Assembly: GCA_963809385.1 (NCBI GenBank)
Contig: CAWEJL010000014.1
Location: forward strand, 1-64,000
From: JAKAIY01 sp963809385
GTDB lineage: Bacteria > Chloroflexota > Ktedonobacteria > Ktedonobacterales > JADMIN01
Direction of reading: 5' to 3'
Length of the DNA: 64,000 nt
The notes under the pieces were generated by a model that did no database searches, was not told the origin of the DNA, and saw only the letters and a list, made by a program, of their open reading frames with translations. The position numbers were made by a program, and so were the translations under genes. This document shows, in pieces, positions 28,325 through 36,934 of the stretch; within the stretch, counting starts at the first letter, position 1; the number at the start of each line of letters is the position of its first letter.

Positions 28325-29549
28325 TTGCGATATGTCATCAACCAGGCCCCCAGGATGCGGGCTTCGCACCTGCCTGGCGCTGTCTGGCTCGGCGCCATTG
28401 CGCTGGCGCTCATGCTCGCGGGGTGCGCCTCCACCGGTGGAACGCCTACACCGATCGTCACACCGCATGTACAGCTTGGCCCCAGCCTGGCGGGCCAGTC
28501 CGTCTACGTCACAGTGTCACTGGGGCAAAGTGAACAGAACGACGGGCTGACCATCGCGCTGAACGCTCAAAGTGGAGACCTCCGCTGGAAAACCGACACT
28601 GGCGGCACAGGTGGGACACCCGCAGTAGCGAGTGGCGCGGTCTACATGGCCTCCGAGGATGGCTCGATACGCGCGCTGGACGCCACGACGGGCAAGCAAA
28701 GCTGGGACTATACGCGCACGGTGGGAATTAGCGCGCAATCTGGCTACGATGGCTACGCGACCGTCAGCGGCGGCGCCGTCTATGTCACCAGCGACAGCGG
28801 CGCGCTCTTCGCGCTGGAACGCAGCGACCGGCAAGCCGCGCTGGGTGGCTACCTGGCCTTCGGCCAGTGATACGCTTTACGCGCCGCCTGCCGTGGATGG
28901 CGGGATGGTCTTCGTCGCCGCTGGCGGCCCGGATGGCGGCGCCTACGCGCTCGACGCGACGACCGGCAAAACCGTCTGGAAAACGGCGCATACCCAGGGC
29001 TTCGACGCGCGGCCGCTGGTTGCGAACGGAGTGGTCTATTTCGCCAGCCAAGGCTCCAACACGCTCGTCGCGCTGGATGAGAAGACGGGAGCCGCGCGCT
29101 GGTCAACCGGGTCATCGGGCGTCAACTCGCCGCCCGTGGCGAGCGGCGGCCTGATCTACGTCGCGGGCGCCGACGCCATCATCCACGCGTTCCACATCCA
29201 GGACGGCTCGCCCGCATGGACGTTCCAGACTGGCGGAAACGCGCCGGCGCCACTGCTAGCCACCGGCGCGGCGATGGCGCTGGACGGCGGGACGCTCTAC
29301 GCTGGCTCGCAGGGTGGCGCGGTCTACGCGCTGGACGCGACGACGGGTAAGCAACGCTGGGTCGCCTCGACCGGCAGCGCGATGGACGCACCTCCAGCGG
29401 TGGCGGGTGGCGCGGTCTTCGTCACCACCGAATCAGGCGAAGTCCTGGCCTTCCGCGCTAGCGATGGCGCGCCCGCCTGGACCTATTCCGCTGGCCCCAA
29501 CGCCCTCATCACCTCTGGCCCAGTCGTCGCTCCTGCCGCCAGCGCGTAG
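28325..29549 (+). pseudogene. PQQ-type beta-propeller lipoprotein, one frame break
   Basis: The product would be a roughly 408-residue extracytoplasmic lipoprotein. A signal sequence ends in the lipobox LMLAGC, followed by PQQ/PQ-loop propeller repeats, each with a YALDATTGK-W core (for example IRALDATTGKQSWDY, AYALDATTGKTVWKT, VYALDATTGKQRWVA). Such propellers act as binding or scaffold modules or bind PQQ; no dehydrogenase partner is nearby. The frame breaks near 28815. Removing one G there restores LNAATGKPRW and joins both halves, so a single-base error is likely and the gene is probably intact in the organism. TTG 28325 has GGAGGGAAGGGAG upstream; ATG 28355 is an alternative. Confidence 0.8.
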
Positions 29550-29557
29550 CGCGTATA

Positions 29558-29583
29558 CCCCCCTCTCCCCGCGGGAGAGGGGG
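29558..29583. terminator. Shared hairpin between convergent genes
   Basis: A GC-rich inverted repeat (CCCCCTCTCCC and its complement) lies between the stops of the propeller gene (+) and argF (-). With the following GGGGTGAGG it belongs to a hairpin type also seen near 42001-42041. No T-run. Confidence 0.5.
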
Positions 29584-29602
29584 CCAGGGGTGAGGTCGCC
29601 CC

Positions 29603-30577
29603 CTACGCCGTCAGCACCGCCTGCCGCCGGGCCATGACTACCGCCCGCAGGATAGCCTTCTGTACGTGCAGCCGGTTCTCCGCCTGGACGAAGACCCGCG
29701 AGTGCTGCCCGTCAATCGCCTCGTCGGTGATCTCCTCGCCACGATGAGCGGGCAGCGGATGCAGGACGATCGCGCCCGGCGCGGCGTGCGCCAGCAGCGC
29801 CGCGTTCACCTGATACGGCGCGAAGATCGCCCGCCGCGCCTCCGCCTCATGCTCCTGCCCCATGCTGGCCCACACGTCGGTATAGATCGCGTCCGCGCCT
29901 GCCGCCGCTTCGGCGGGGTCGCGCAGCAGCGAGATCGAGCCGCCGGAGAGCGCCGCGTCGCGCTTGGCGCTGGCGAGCGCGGCGGGGTCCGGCTCGTAGC
30001 CAGCGGGCGTAGCGATGCGCACATGCATGCCCGCCTTGGCCGCCGCCTGCGTCAGTGAGTGGGCGCAGTTGTTTCCGTCGCCAACATACGCCAGCGTCTT
30101 CCCCGCCGCGCCGCCCAGCTGCTCCTCGATGGTGAAAACATCCGTCAGGCCCTGGCAGGGGTGATGGCTGTCAGTCAGTCCGTTGATGACCGGGACTGGC
30201 GACCAGCGCGCCAGCTCCTCGACCAGCGCATGGCTGAACGTGCGGATGAGGATCGCGTGGACGTAGCTCCCCAGCACCTGCGCCACATCCTTGACCGCCT
30301 CACGCTGGCCCAGGCCCACCTCCTGCCAGGAGAGATACAGGCTATTCGCTCCCAGCTCACGCGCGGCCACTTCGAACGAGACGCGTGTGCGCAGCGATGG
30401 CTTCTCGAAGAGTAGCGCCACCGTGCGCCCGGCCAGCGGCTGCGCGGCGTTGGGGGCCGTCGCGCGCGCCAGCTTCAGCAGGCGGGCCTGCGTGAACAAG
30501 TTCTCCATATCCTCAGAGCTCATGCCGTCCAGCGTAAGCAGATGCGTCAGATGTGTCGCGCTTGTCATAGTGGTCAT
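29603..30577 (-). CDS. argF: Ornithine carbamoyltransferase
   Basis: This 324-residue cytosolic enzyme makes citrulline from ornithine and carbamoyl phosphate in arginine synthesis. The carbamoyl-phosphate loop is FEKPSLRTRVSFE, with HPCQGLTD in the middle and HPLPAHRGEEI near the end; the SLRTR and HPLP spellings are known variants of STRTR and HCLP. ATG 30577 follows AGAGGCAAGG. It is the last gene of the argH-argG-argF operon, 50 bases after argG, and shares the T-box leader upstream of argH. Confidence 0.95.
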   Translation of the reverse strand: MTTMTSATHLTHLLTLDGMSSEDMENLFTQARLLKLARATAPNAAQPLAGRTVALLFEKPSLRTRVSFEVAARELGANSLYLSWQEVGLGQREAVKDVAQVLGSYVHAILIRTFSHALVEELARWSPVPVINGLTDSHHPCQGLTDVFTIEEQLGGAAGKTLAYVGDGNNCAHSLTQAAAKAGMHVRIATPAGYEPDPAALASAKRDAALSGGSISLLRDPAEAAAGADAIYTDVWASMGQEHEAEARRAIFAPYQVNAALLAHAAPGAIVLHPLPAHRGEEITDEAIDGQHSRVFVQAENRLHVQKAILRAVVMARRQAVLTA

Positions 30578-30627
30578 TGATGGGCCTTGCCTCTCATGGG
30601 TGATGGCGCGCGGCGCGCCGTACGGCC

Positions 30628-31905
30628 TTACGACGCGGGAGCTTCGGTTGGTTGAGGCGCTGGGAGCGTGGGGCCGGTAAGCTGGGTGAGCGCCGCGCCG
30701 CCCGCTTCGCCGGAAAGCAGCTGTATCTGCGCCTGTGTTTTGACCGGCAGGCCCCACAGCGCGATGAATCCCAAGGCGGCGTCATGATTGAACTGGTCAC
30801 CCCGGTCATAGGTGGCCAGCGCGTGCTGGTAGAGCGAGTGCGGCGAGCGGCGGCCCACCACCATCACCTGGCCGTGATGCAGCTTCAACCGCACATCGCC
30901 ACTGACGAAGCGCTGCGAGCTTGAGATGAACGCCATCAGGTCGGCGTGCAGCGCGGTAAACCACTGGCCGTTGTAGATCAGCCGGGAGTACTCGCCAGCC
31001 AGCGAGTCCTTCACCCGCGACTGATCGCGGCTGAGCGCCAGCGACTCCAGCGCCTTGTGGGCGGCGAGCAGCGTGGTCGCGGCAGGCGCCTCGTAGACCT
31101 CGCGCGACTTGATGCCCACCAGCCGGTTCTCGATCATGTCAATGCGCCCGACGCCGTGCGCGCCAGCCAGCGCGTTCAGCTTCTGCACCAGCGTCACTGG
31201 GTCTAGCGTCTCGCCATCCAGCGCGACCGGGATGCCGCGCTCGAACGTGATGGTGACTTCGGCGGGCGTGGCGGGCGCGCTCTCCGGGCTGGCCGTCCAA
31301 TCCCAGACATCGGTAGGTGGCTCTGACCACGGGTCCTCCAGCACGCCAGCCTCGACGCTACGCCCCCAGAGGTTGGCGTCCACGCTGTACGGGCTGGCAT
31401 TGGTCGCGGCGACGGGGATACCATGCTCGGCGGCGTACTCGATCTCCGCGTCGCGCGTCATCTTCCACTCGCGCACCGGAGCGATGATCTTCAAGTCGGG
31501 CGCCAGCGCCATGATCGAGACATCGAAGCGCACCTGGTCGTTGCCCTTACCTGTGCAGCCGTGGGCCACCGCGACCGCGCCCTCCTGCCGCGCCACATCC
31601 ACCAGCAGCTTGGCGATCAGCGGACGGGCCAGCGCCGTCGCCAGCGGATACGTCCCCTCGTAGAGCGCGCCCGCCTGGAGCGCGGGCCAGACGAAGTACT
31701 TCAGGAAGTCCTGCCGCGCGTCCACTGTAATCGCTTTGACTGCGCCGATCTGGCGGGCCTTGGCGGCCACCGCGCTGATATCTTTCTCGTTGCCGACATC
31801 AATCGTCAGCGCGATGGTGTCCATCCCATAGGTCTCTTTGAGCCAGCGGATCGCCACCGAGGTATCGAGCCCGCCGGAATACGCCAGCACAACTTTGTCC
31901 GCCAT
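30628..31905 (-). CDS. argG: Argininosuccinate synthase
   Basis: This 425-residue enzyme joins citrulline and aspartate with ATP to give argininosuccinate. The N-terminal PP-loop VVLAYSGGLDTSVAIRWLKE binds ATP. Further family blocks are AVAHGCTGKGNDQVRFD, ATNASPYSVDANLWGRS and GVGRIDMIENRLVGIKSREVYEAPA. Its length and order are normal for the family. The start at 31905 lies inside the extended open frame of argH. It is the middle gene of the operon. Confidence 0.97.
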   Translation of the reverse strand: MADKVVLAYSGGLDTSVAIRWLKETYGMDTIALTIDVGNEKDISAVAAKARQIGAVKAITVDARQDFLKYFVWPALQAGALYEGTYPLATALARPLIAKLLVDVARQEGAVAVAHGCTGKGNDQVRFDVSIMALAPDLKIIAPVREWKMTRDAEIEYAAEHGIPVAATNASPYSVDANLWGRSVEAGVLEDPWSEPPTDVWDWTASPESAPATPAEVTITFERGIPVALDGETLDPVTLVQKLNALAGAHGVGRIDMIENRLVGIKSREVYEAPAATTLLAAHKALESLALSRDQSRVKDSLAGEYSRLIYNGQWFTALHADLMAFISSSQRFVSGDVRLKLHHGQVMVVGRRSPHSLYQHALATYDRGDQFNHDAALGFIALWGLPVKTQAQIQLLSGEAGGAALTQLTGPTLPAPQPTEAPAS

Positions 31906-33433
31906 GATGAGTCTTGCTCCCTTTCGCGCCTCGCGCGCATCGTGTCTCGTGGTATGTCGTGATGTGAAGTGATGAATCCGGGTCTGCGCTCAGATGCCGA
32001 GCGCGATGGATGTATCCGCCGAGTCCCCTGCGCCTCCGTTTGGAGGAGCTGGCAGGCGATCCCGGCTCTGGCGCGGGCAGCGCGCCGCTTGCCAGCGCGT
32101 CGAGCGCGGCGGTGAACGCCTGCTCGCGGCGACGCCACGTCTCGCGCGCTGCGACAATGCGCCGCGCCACGCCGTCGAGGTCCAGCGCGCCGGGCGCGCC
32201 CTCATGCGCGCGCTTGCGCAGGCGCATCACCAGGTCGCCCGGCTCCTGCGCGCCGGGACTCGCCGCCACCTCGCGGTAGGCGTCGCGGAAGGGAACGCCC
32301 TGCGCGACCAGCACATACGCGCGGTCGGTAGCGAACAGTTCGGCGGCGCAGGCGGCCTCCAGCTTGTCGCGCTGTGGCTTCAGCCCGGCGGCGAAGAGCG
32401 TCACGACTTCCAGGCTTCCCGCCGTCAGGCTCAACGCCTCGATCAGCGGCTGTTTTGTCTCCTGGTAGTCCATGTTGTAGCCAGATGGCAGCCCGGCCAG
32501 CGTGTGCAGCGCCTGCGCTTGCAGCGCGACGACAGTGTGCGCCCGCGCCCGCACCAGCTCCAGCGCGCTCAGGTTGCGCTTCTGCGGCATGATGCTGCTG
32601 CCGTCGCACAGTTCCTGCGGCGCGGTGAAGAAGCCGTACTCGCTGGTGGTGAAGAGCAGGACATCCTGCGCCCACTTGCCCAGGTCGAGCATGATGAGTG
32701 TCAACGCCTGAATGGTCGCCGCCTCGATCTTGCCGCGCGCGTTGGCCGCCGTCAGCGTGTTGTGGTGGACCGAGCCGAAGCCCAGCAGCGTCGCGACATA
32801 CGTCCGGTCGAGCGGCAGCGGCGCGCCATAGGCGGCGGCGGAGCCCAGTGGGTTCTGATCGTTGAGCGCCCAGGCGGCGTCCGCCGCGATCAGGTCATCG
32901 AGCAGCGCCTCGGCGAAGCTGGCCGACCACAGCCCGACCGACGAGAGCATCGCCCGCTGCATGTGGGTGTAACCCGGCATCGGAACCCACTCGTGCGCCC
33001 GCGCGAAGTCCGTCAGCGTCTCCGCCAGCGTCAGCGCCCGCGCGACGACGCCCAGCAGCGCCTCTTTGGCGTAGAGCCGCAGGTCCACCAGCGCCTGATC
33101 GTTGCGCGAGCGCCCGGTGTGCAGCTTCTTGCCCGCCTCACCCGCGCGCTCCACCAGCAGCCGCTCGACCAGGGTATGGATGTCCTCTTCCTCGGCGGCG
33201 GGGGCTAACGCGCCCGTTTGGGCTTCCGCCAGCAGCCCGCGCAGCGCGCTATCCAGCGCGGCCCAGTCGTCAGCGGAGAGCAGGGCCACATGGCGCAGCA
33301 TGCGAGCCTGCGCCAGCGAGCCCAAGATGTCATGCCGGGCTAGCTCCGCATCCAGCGCAGCGTTGCGCGCCGCCTCGAAGCGGGCGATGGTCGCTTCGTG
33401 CGTGTAGCCCTTCGCCCAGAGTGTCGTCGCCAT
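31799..33433 (-). CDS. argH: Argininosuccinate lyase, abnormal C-terminus
   Basis: This enzyme splits argininosuccinate into arginine and fumarate. The signature GSSIMPQKRN (catalytic Ser loop) is present, as are TGRSRNDQALVDLRLY, GYTHMQRAM and ALNDQNPLGSAAAYG. The frame gives about 544 residues against the usual 460 or so. The last 80 residues are Arg-rich, unlike the family, and overlap argG by 107 bases. In another frame the coding would stop at about 31990 after IALGI, leaving a normal gap before argG. A single-base frame change near 32060-32090 is therefore likely, by error or mutation, and only the tail is affected. ATG 33433 fits the family start. First gene behind the arginine T-box. 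Confidence 0.93.
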   Translation of the reverse strand: MATTLWAKGYTHEATIARFEAARNAALDAELARHDILGSLAQARMLRHVALLSADDWAALDSALRGLLAEAQTGALAPAAEEEDIHTLVERLLVERAGEAGKKLHTGRSRNDQALVDLRLYAKEALLGVVARALTLAETLTDFARAHEWVPMPGYTHMQRAMLSSVGLWSASFAEALLDDLIAADAAWALNDQNPLGSAAAYGAPLPLDRTYVATLLGFGSVHHNTLTAANARGKIEAATIQALTLIMLDLGKWAQDVLLFTTSEYGFFTAPQELCDGSSIMPQKRNLSALELVRARAHTVVALQAQALHTLAGLPSGYNMDYQETKQPLIEALSLTAGSLEVVTLFAAGLKPQRDKLEAACAAELFATDRAYVLVAQGVPFRDAYREVAASPGAQEPGDLVMRLRKRAHEGAPGALDLDGVARRIVAARETWRRREQAFTAALDALASGALPAPEPGSPASSSKRRRRGLGGYIHRARHLSADPDSSLHITTYHETRCARGAKGSKTHHGGQSCAGVFRRARYLGGDPLAQRDLWDGHHRADD

Positions 33434-33680
33434 TGGGTCTTCTCGCCCTTCTCGCCAAAGAATAGCGTTCGCTTGCTTTTGAGGCGACAAAGCCGCCCCA
33501 CAGCGCGTCATCCGCGTTTCTGAAAAATCAGCCAGGAGCATGGGTAATCCACGCGCTGGCCTGGATTCTCATGTGATTCAGGGAAGAGATCGCGTGCGGC
33601 GTTCCGCCGGCCTCATCGCCAGCGGAGACATCCTCGTAGCGCGCCCGCGCGCTTCCCGAACTCGCAGTGGAGGGCGGAGG

Positions 33681-33741
33681 GCAAAACAAAACGCCCCGTC
33701 GCCACGCTGCGCAAACTCCATGCAGCATGGGGACGAGGCGT
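33681..33741 (-). terminator. T-box-controlled intrinsic terminator
   Basis: A long stem of ACGCCUCGUCCCC (from 33741 down) and GGCGACGGGGCGU (to 33691) with a loop of about 25 bases is followed by UUUUGUUUUG. It overlaps the 3' side of the T-box sequence's antiterminator, so the two structures are alternatives. Confidence 0.85.
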
Positions 33742-34003
33742 TATAAACCCCGCGGTACCACCCCGATTGTCACTCCAACCGCGCCAGCCATGCTGTCTGC
33801 GGGAAGCGACCTCTCAGTTGTCCGTCTCAGCGTGTGGACTCACCTGGCGTACTTGCGCCTCACGGCGCGTTCTTCCGCCAACCGCTCCTGAGCGCGTTCG
33901 CCGCCATCTCACCATCCCGGGCTTCCACTCTGCCCCGGGTCGCTGTCGGGAGATGTGCGGCTACTGGTCTCAGTCGTCGCGGGCTGTCTGTATTGTTTCA
34001 ATG
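33681..34003 (-). ncRNA. T-box leader, arginine specifier CGC
   Basis: This is a T-box riboswitch read on the minus strand ahead of argHGF. The T-box sequence UGGUACCGCG is at 33751-33760 and pairs with an uncharged tRNA acceptor end. Stem I closes with CUGAG/CUCAG. Above it is a specifier loop with the loop-E signature: AGUA on the 5' side and GAA on the 3' side, followed by CGC (33894-33896) and a purine. CGC is an Arg codon, matching the operon's product. A stem of GCCGC/GCGGC and CAUCUC/GAGAUG leads to the apical part. Low charged tRNA-Arg should stabilise the antiterminator and switch the genes on. The leader ends in an intrinsic terminator about 250 bases before argH. Confidence 0.9.
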
Positions 34004-34008
34004 GCGAT

Positions 34009-34038
34009 ACTATAGCGCACGCCATCACGTTCTGTCAA
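34009..34038 (-). promoter_or_regulatory. Promoter of the arginine T-box operon
   Basis: On the minus strand TTGACA (34033-34038) and TATAGT (34009-34014) are separated by 18 bases. This near-consensus housekeeping promoter places the transcript start at about 34002, just before T-box stem I. It suits control by attenuation rather than by initiation. Confidence 0.8.
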
Positions 34039-34057
34039 ATACGCGCTGGCGAGGCTG

Positions 34058-35521
34058 CTACAGATCGATATAGACGTTCTTGACCTCGGTGTACAGCTCC
34101 ATGCCGTACATACCAAGCTCGCGCCCGATGCCGGACTGCTTGTAGCCACCGAACGGCGCCTCGACGTGGATCGAATGGTTGGTGTTGACCGAGAGCGTTC
34201 CGGTGCGCACCCTCCGGGCCGTCCGCAGCGCGCGGCCAATGTCGCGGGTCCAGATCGAGCCGGAGAGCCCGTAAATGCTATCGTTGGCGATACGCACCGC
34301 CTCGTCTTCGGTATCGAAGGGGATGATAACGGCGACCGGGCCGAAGATCTCCTCCTGAGCCACACGCATGCCCGCGTTCACCTCGTCCAGCACGGCGGGG
34401 ACCAGGAACGAGCCAGCCGCCAGCGCCGGATCATCTGGAATGCCGCCGCCGGTGAGCAGCCGCCCGCCCTCTTCCTGGCCAACGCGCACGTAATCGCTGA
34501 CCCGCTCCTTTTGCAGTGGCGAGATGATCGCGCCCACATCGGTCGCCTTATCCAGCGGGTTGCCCACCTTCAGCCGCTTTGTCCGCTCCACGAAGCGCGC
34601 GGTGAACTCCTCGTAGGCGCCACGCTGGACGAGGATGCGGGAGCGCGCGGTGCAATCCTGCCCCGCGTTGCCGAAGATGCCCGGCACGGCCTGGTCGGCG
34701 GCCTTCTCCAGGTCAGCGTCATCGAAGATGATGTTGGCCGACTTACCTCCCAGCTCGAGTGAGAGCCGCTTGATGTCATCCGCCGCCATGCGCATCAGCT
34801 CGCGCCCTACCTCAGTCGAACCGGTGAACGCGACCTTGTCCACGCGCGGATGCCGGACCAGAGCCGCGCCGATCACTGGCCCCGACCCTGTCAGCACATT
34901 CACCACACCATCCGGCACGCCCGCCTCCTGGCAGATCGCGCCCAGCGCCAGCGCCGTTAGCGGCGTCTGCTTCGCGGGCTTCATGACCAGCGTGCAGCCC
35001 GCCGCCAGCGCGGGGGCCAGCTTCCACGACGCCATCACGATCGGGAAGTTCCACGGCACGATCTGCCCCACCACCCCCACCGGCTCGCGCAGTGTGAAGT
35101 CCAGCCCGGAGCCGTAGACGGGGATCGTCTCGCCGAAGACCTTGGTCGCCGCGCCCGCGTAATACTCAAAGCACATCGCGATGCCCTTGACCTCGGCGGT
35201 CGCGTCTCGGATCGTTTTGCCGCAGTTCTTCGATTCCAGGATCGCCAGCTCGGTCGCGCGCTCGCTGATGAGGCTTGCGATCTTCAGCAGCACCTTGGCG
35301 CGACGCCCGGCGGGCCAGCGCGACCACGGGCCGTCGTCGAAGGCGGCGCGCGCGGCGGCCACCGCCCGCTCCACATCCTCCAGCCCCGCCTCAGCCACGG
35401 TCGCCAGCGTCTCGCCGGTCGCCGGATTCACCGTCACGTATGAGCGCCCGTCGGCGGCGGGAACCCGCTTGCCGCCGATCAGCAATTCCTCGGTCGCCAG
35501 TGTCGTGGACATCGTCGTCAC
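34058..35521 (-). CDS. NAD(P)-dependent aldehyde dehydrogenase, betaine-aldehyde-dehydrogenase type
   Basis: This 487-residue aldehyde dehydrogenase oxidises an aldehyde to the acid. Cofactor-binding region: VGQIVPWNFPIVMASWKLAPALAAG and FTGSTEVG. The general base is the Glu of LELGGKS and the nucleophile is the Cys of NAGQDCTA. C-terminal blocks EEIFGPVAVIIPF and APFGGYKQSGIGRELG match betaine, gamma-aminobutyraldehyde or retinal dehydrogenase relatives. The substrate is not fixed by sequence. It ends about 20 bases from the arg operon promoter, is on the same strand, and is transcribed toward the T-box, so read-through into the arg operon is possible. Confidence 0.92.
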   Translation of the reverse strand: MTTMSTTLATEELLIGGKRVPAADGRSYVTVNPATGETLATVAEAGLEDVERAVAAARAAFDDGPWSRWPAGRRAKVLLKIASLISERATELAILESKNCGKTIRDATAEVKGIAMCFEYYAGAATKVFGETIPVYGSGLDFTLREPVGVVGQIVPWNFPIVMASWKLAPALAAGCTLVMKPAKQTPLTALALGAICQEAGVPDGVVNVLTGSGPVIGAALVRHPRVDKVAFTGSTEVGRELMRMAADDIKRLSLELGGKSANIIFDDADLEKAADQAVPGIFGNAGQDCTARSRILVQRGAYEEFTARFVERTKRLKVGNPLDKATDVGAIISPLQKERVSDYVRVGQEEGGRLLTGGGIPDDPALAAGSFLVPAVLDEVNAGMRVAQEEIFGPVAVIIPFDTEDEAVRIANDSIYGLSGSIWTRDIGRALRTARRVRTGTLSVNTNHSIHVEAPFGGYKQSGIGRELGMYGMELYTEVKNVYIDL

Positions 35522-35713
35522 TCCTCGCTGCCATAGTCGCCACAGAACAGGCCCGCTCCACAGCCATTACAGGATGTACGGATGTATCGCTGCCATTATG
35601 GCAGCGCCGCGCCCCTCGCCACAAGACGCGGGGCACGTCAGTGCTGACGAAGACGCAATATCGCCCCAACCGCGTGGCGATTGGGGCGATATAAAAGCAC
35701 TGAGTGGCGGAGG

Positions 35714-36565
35714 TTAGCGCGAAGCGGGCGACGCTTTCGTCTGAACCGCACGCGCCGCCGGGGCGCTCTGAGGCTTGCGGGTCATGCGCCAGAAATAGCC
35801 GCCGAAAGCGGCCAGATAGACTACATAGAGCGAGAGTTGCAGGGCTGTCGGCGATTGCGCGTAGCCGATGAACGCGTGCAACATGTCACCCACGACACTA
35901 TCTTCGGAGAGGATATGCGCCGTGCTCCAGAGGTGGACGCCGCCTACACTGACCCAGCCAAGCTCCTGCATGTTCTGGATGGCGTCGCCCAGCAGACCCG
36001 CCGCGAAGATCAAGAGCAGCACGCCCATGACGCGGAAAAAGATGCGATAGTCGAGCTTGTAGCCCATGCGATAGATCGCCCAGCTGAGCGTGACCGACGC
36101 CGCGATGCCGAGCGCCGCGCCCGTCAGCCATAGCAGCCCGTTGGTCTGAAAGGCGAATGCCAGCGCGAAGACTGAGGCCTCCAGCCCTTCGCGTCCCACC
36201 GTCGTGAACGCCAGCAAGCCCAGCGCGAAGCCCGACCCCGCCGCCGTAGCCTTCTCGGTGATCTCGCGCTTCAGTGTGCGGCTGTGGCGCTGCATCCAGA
36301 AGGTCATGGTCGTCAGGATCACCACGGCCACCAGGTACGTCACCGTCTCGAAGACGGTCTGAAACGTCGTGTTGGCGTACTCACGCACGGTGAAGTAGAT
36401 GGCCGAGCCGCCGATCACCGACCCCAGCGTAGCCAGCCCCACGCCTATCCAGACCGCGCGCGCCTGCTCGCGCTGGCCAATCTGGCGCAACGCCGCCAGC
36501 AGGATGCTGACGACCAGGCTCGCCTCGAGTCCCTCGCGCAGCAGCAGGATAAACGCTGGCAACAT
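35714..36565 (-). CDS. FTR1-family iron permease (EfeU-like)
   Basis: This 283-residue membrane protein has seven predicted helices. Both REXXE iron-binding motifs are present: LLREGLEASLVV (residues of about 8-19, helix 1) and VGREGLEASVFAL (about 121-133, helix 4). It would move ferric iron across the membrane, usually with an oxidase such as EfeB; no EfeO/EfeB partner is seen nearby. The last helix is followed by a short Ala/Lys-rich cytoplasmic tail. The ATG at 36565 opens the first helix directly. A strong promoter with an embedded TTAG/CTAA palindrome lies about 130 bases upstream. Confidence 0.92.
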   Translation of the reverse strand: MLPAFILLLREGLEASLVVSILLAALRQIGQREQARAVWIGVGLATLGSVIGGSAIYFTVREYANTTFQTVFETVTYLVAVVILTTMTFWMQRHSRTLKREITEKATAAGSGFALGLLAFTTVGREGLEASVFALAFAFQTNGLLWLTGAALGIAASVTLSWAIYRMGYKLDYRIFFRVMGVLLLIFAAGLLGDAIQNMQELGWVSVGGVHLWSTAHILSEDSVVGDMLHAFIGYAQSPTALQLSLYVVYLAAFGGYFWRMTRKPQSAPAARAVQTKASPASR

Positions 36566-36688
36566 GGAACGCTCTCTTATCTAGCCACCCGCCGCGCGAA
36601 TACGCCGCGAGGACCCATCGCGGACCTCAACGCGCTCGTCGCGCACGGACGGGTGTTCAGCGTCAGTATATCTGACTTGTACACTCGG

Positions 36689-36717
36689 ATATTAGCATCA
36701 CCTAATGCGATCGTCAA
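36689..36717 (-). promoter_or_regulatory. FTR1 promoter with metalloregulator-like box
   Basis: On the minus strand TTGACG (36712-36717) and TAATAT (36689-36694) are 17 bases apart. The palindrome TTAGGTGATGCTAA (36692-36705) covers the spacer and the first bases of the -10. TTAGG...CTAA resembles half-sites of DtxR/IdeR-type iron repressors, so iron would block the promoter. The regulator is inferred. The rest of the 36566-36934 gap holds only leader sequence and no gene. Confidence 0.6.
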
Positions 36718-36934
36718 CCTGATTTCTTGTGAGTCTCCTGAGAGACGCGTCAGGTGAGCGCCGTAGTTCTATCAGCGGAACAGCCACTCCATCGCCGGCG
36801 GTGAATTCTCTCCCAACCCTCCGGTTGGGCCAGAATACGTGACAGGCGCATAGCGAAGGCGTTAGACTGAACGAACGGCCTGCGCGCGGCAGGTTCCGAG
36901 TGGTCTGCGTAGACGGTGAGATTGGGGCGCCGCT

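Noticed and set aside
31994..33208. 404-codon open frame on the + strand
   Set aside because: It is a shadow of argH, which has clear family motifs on the other strand.
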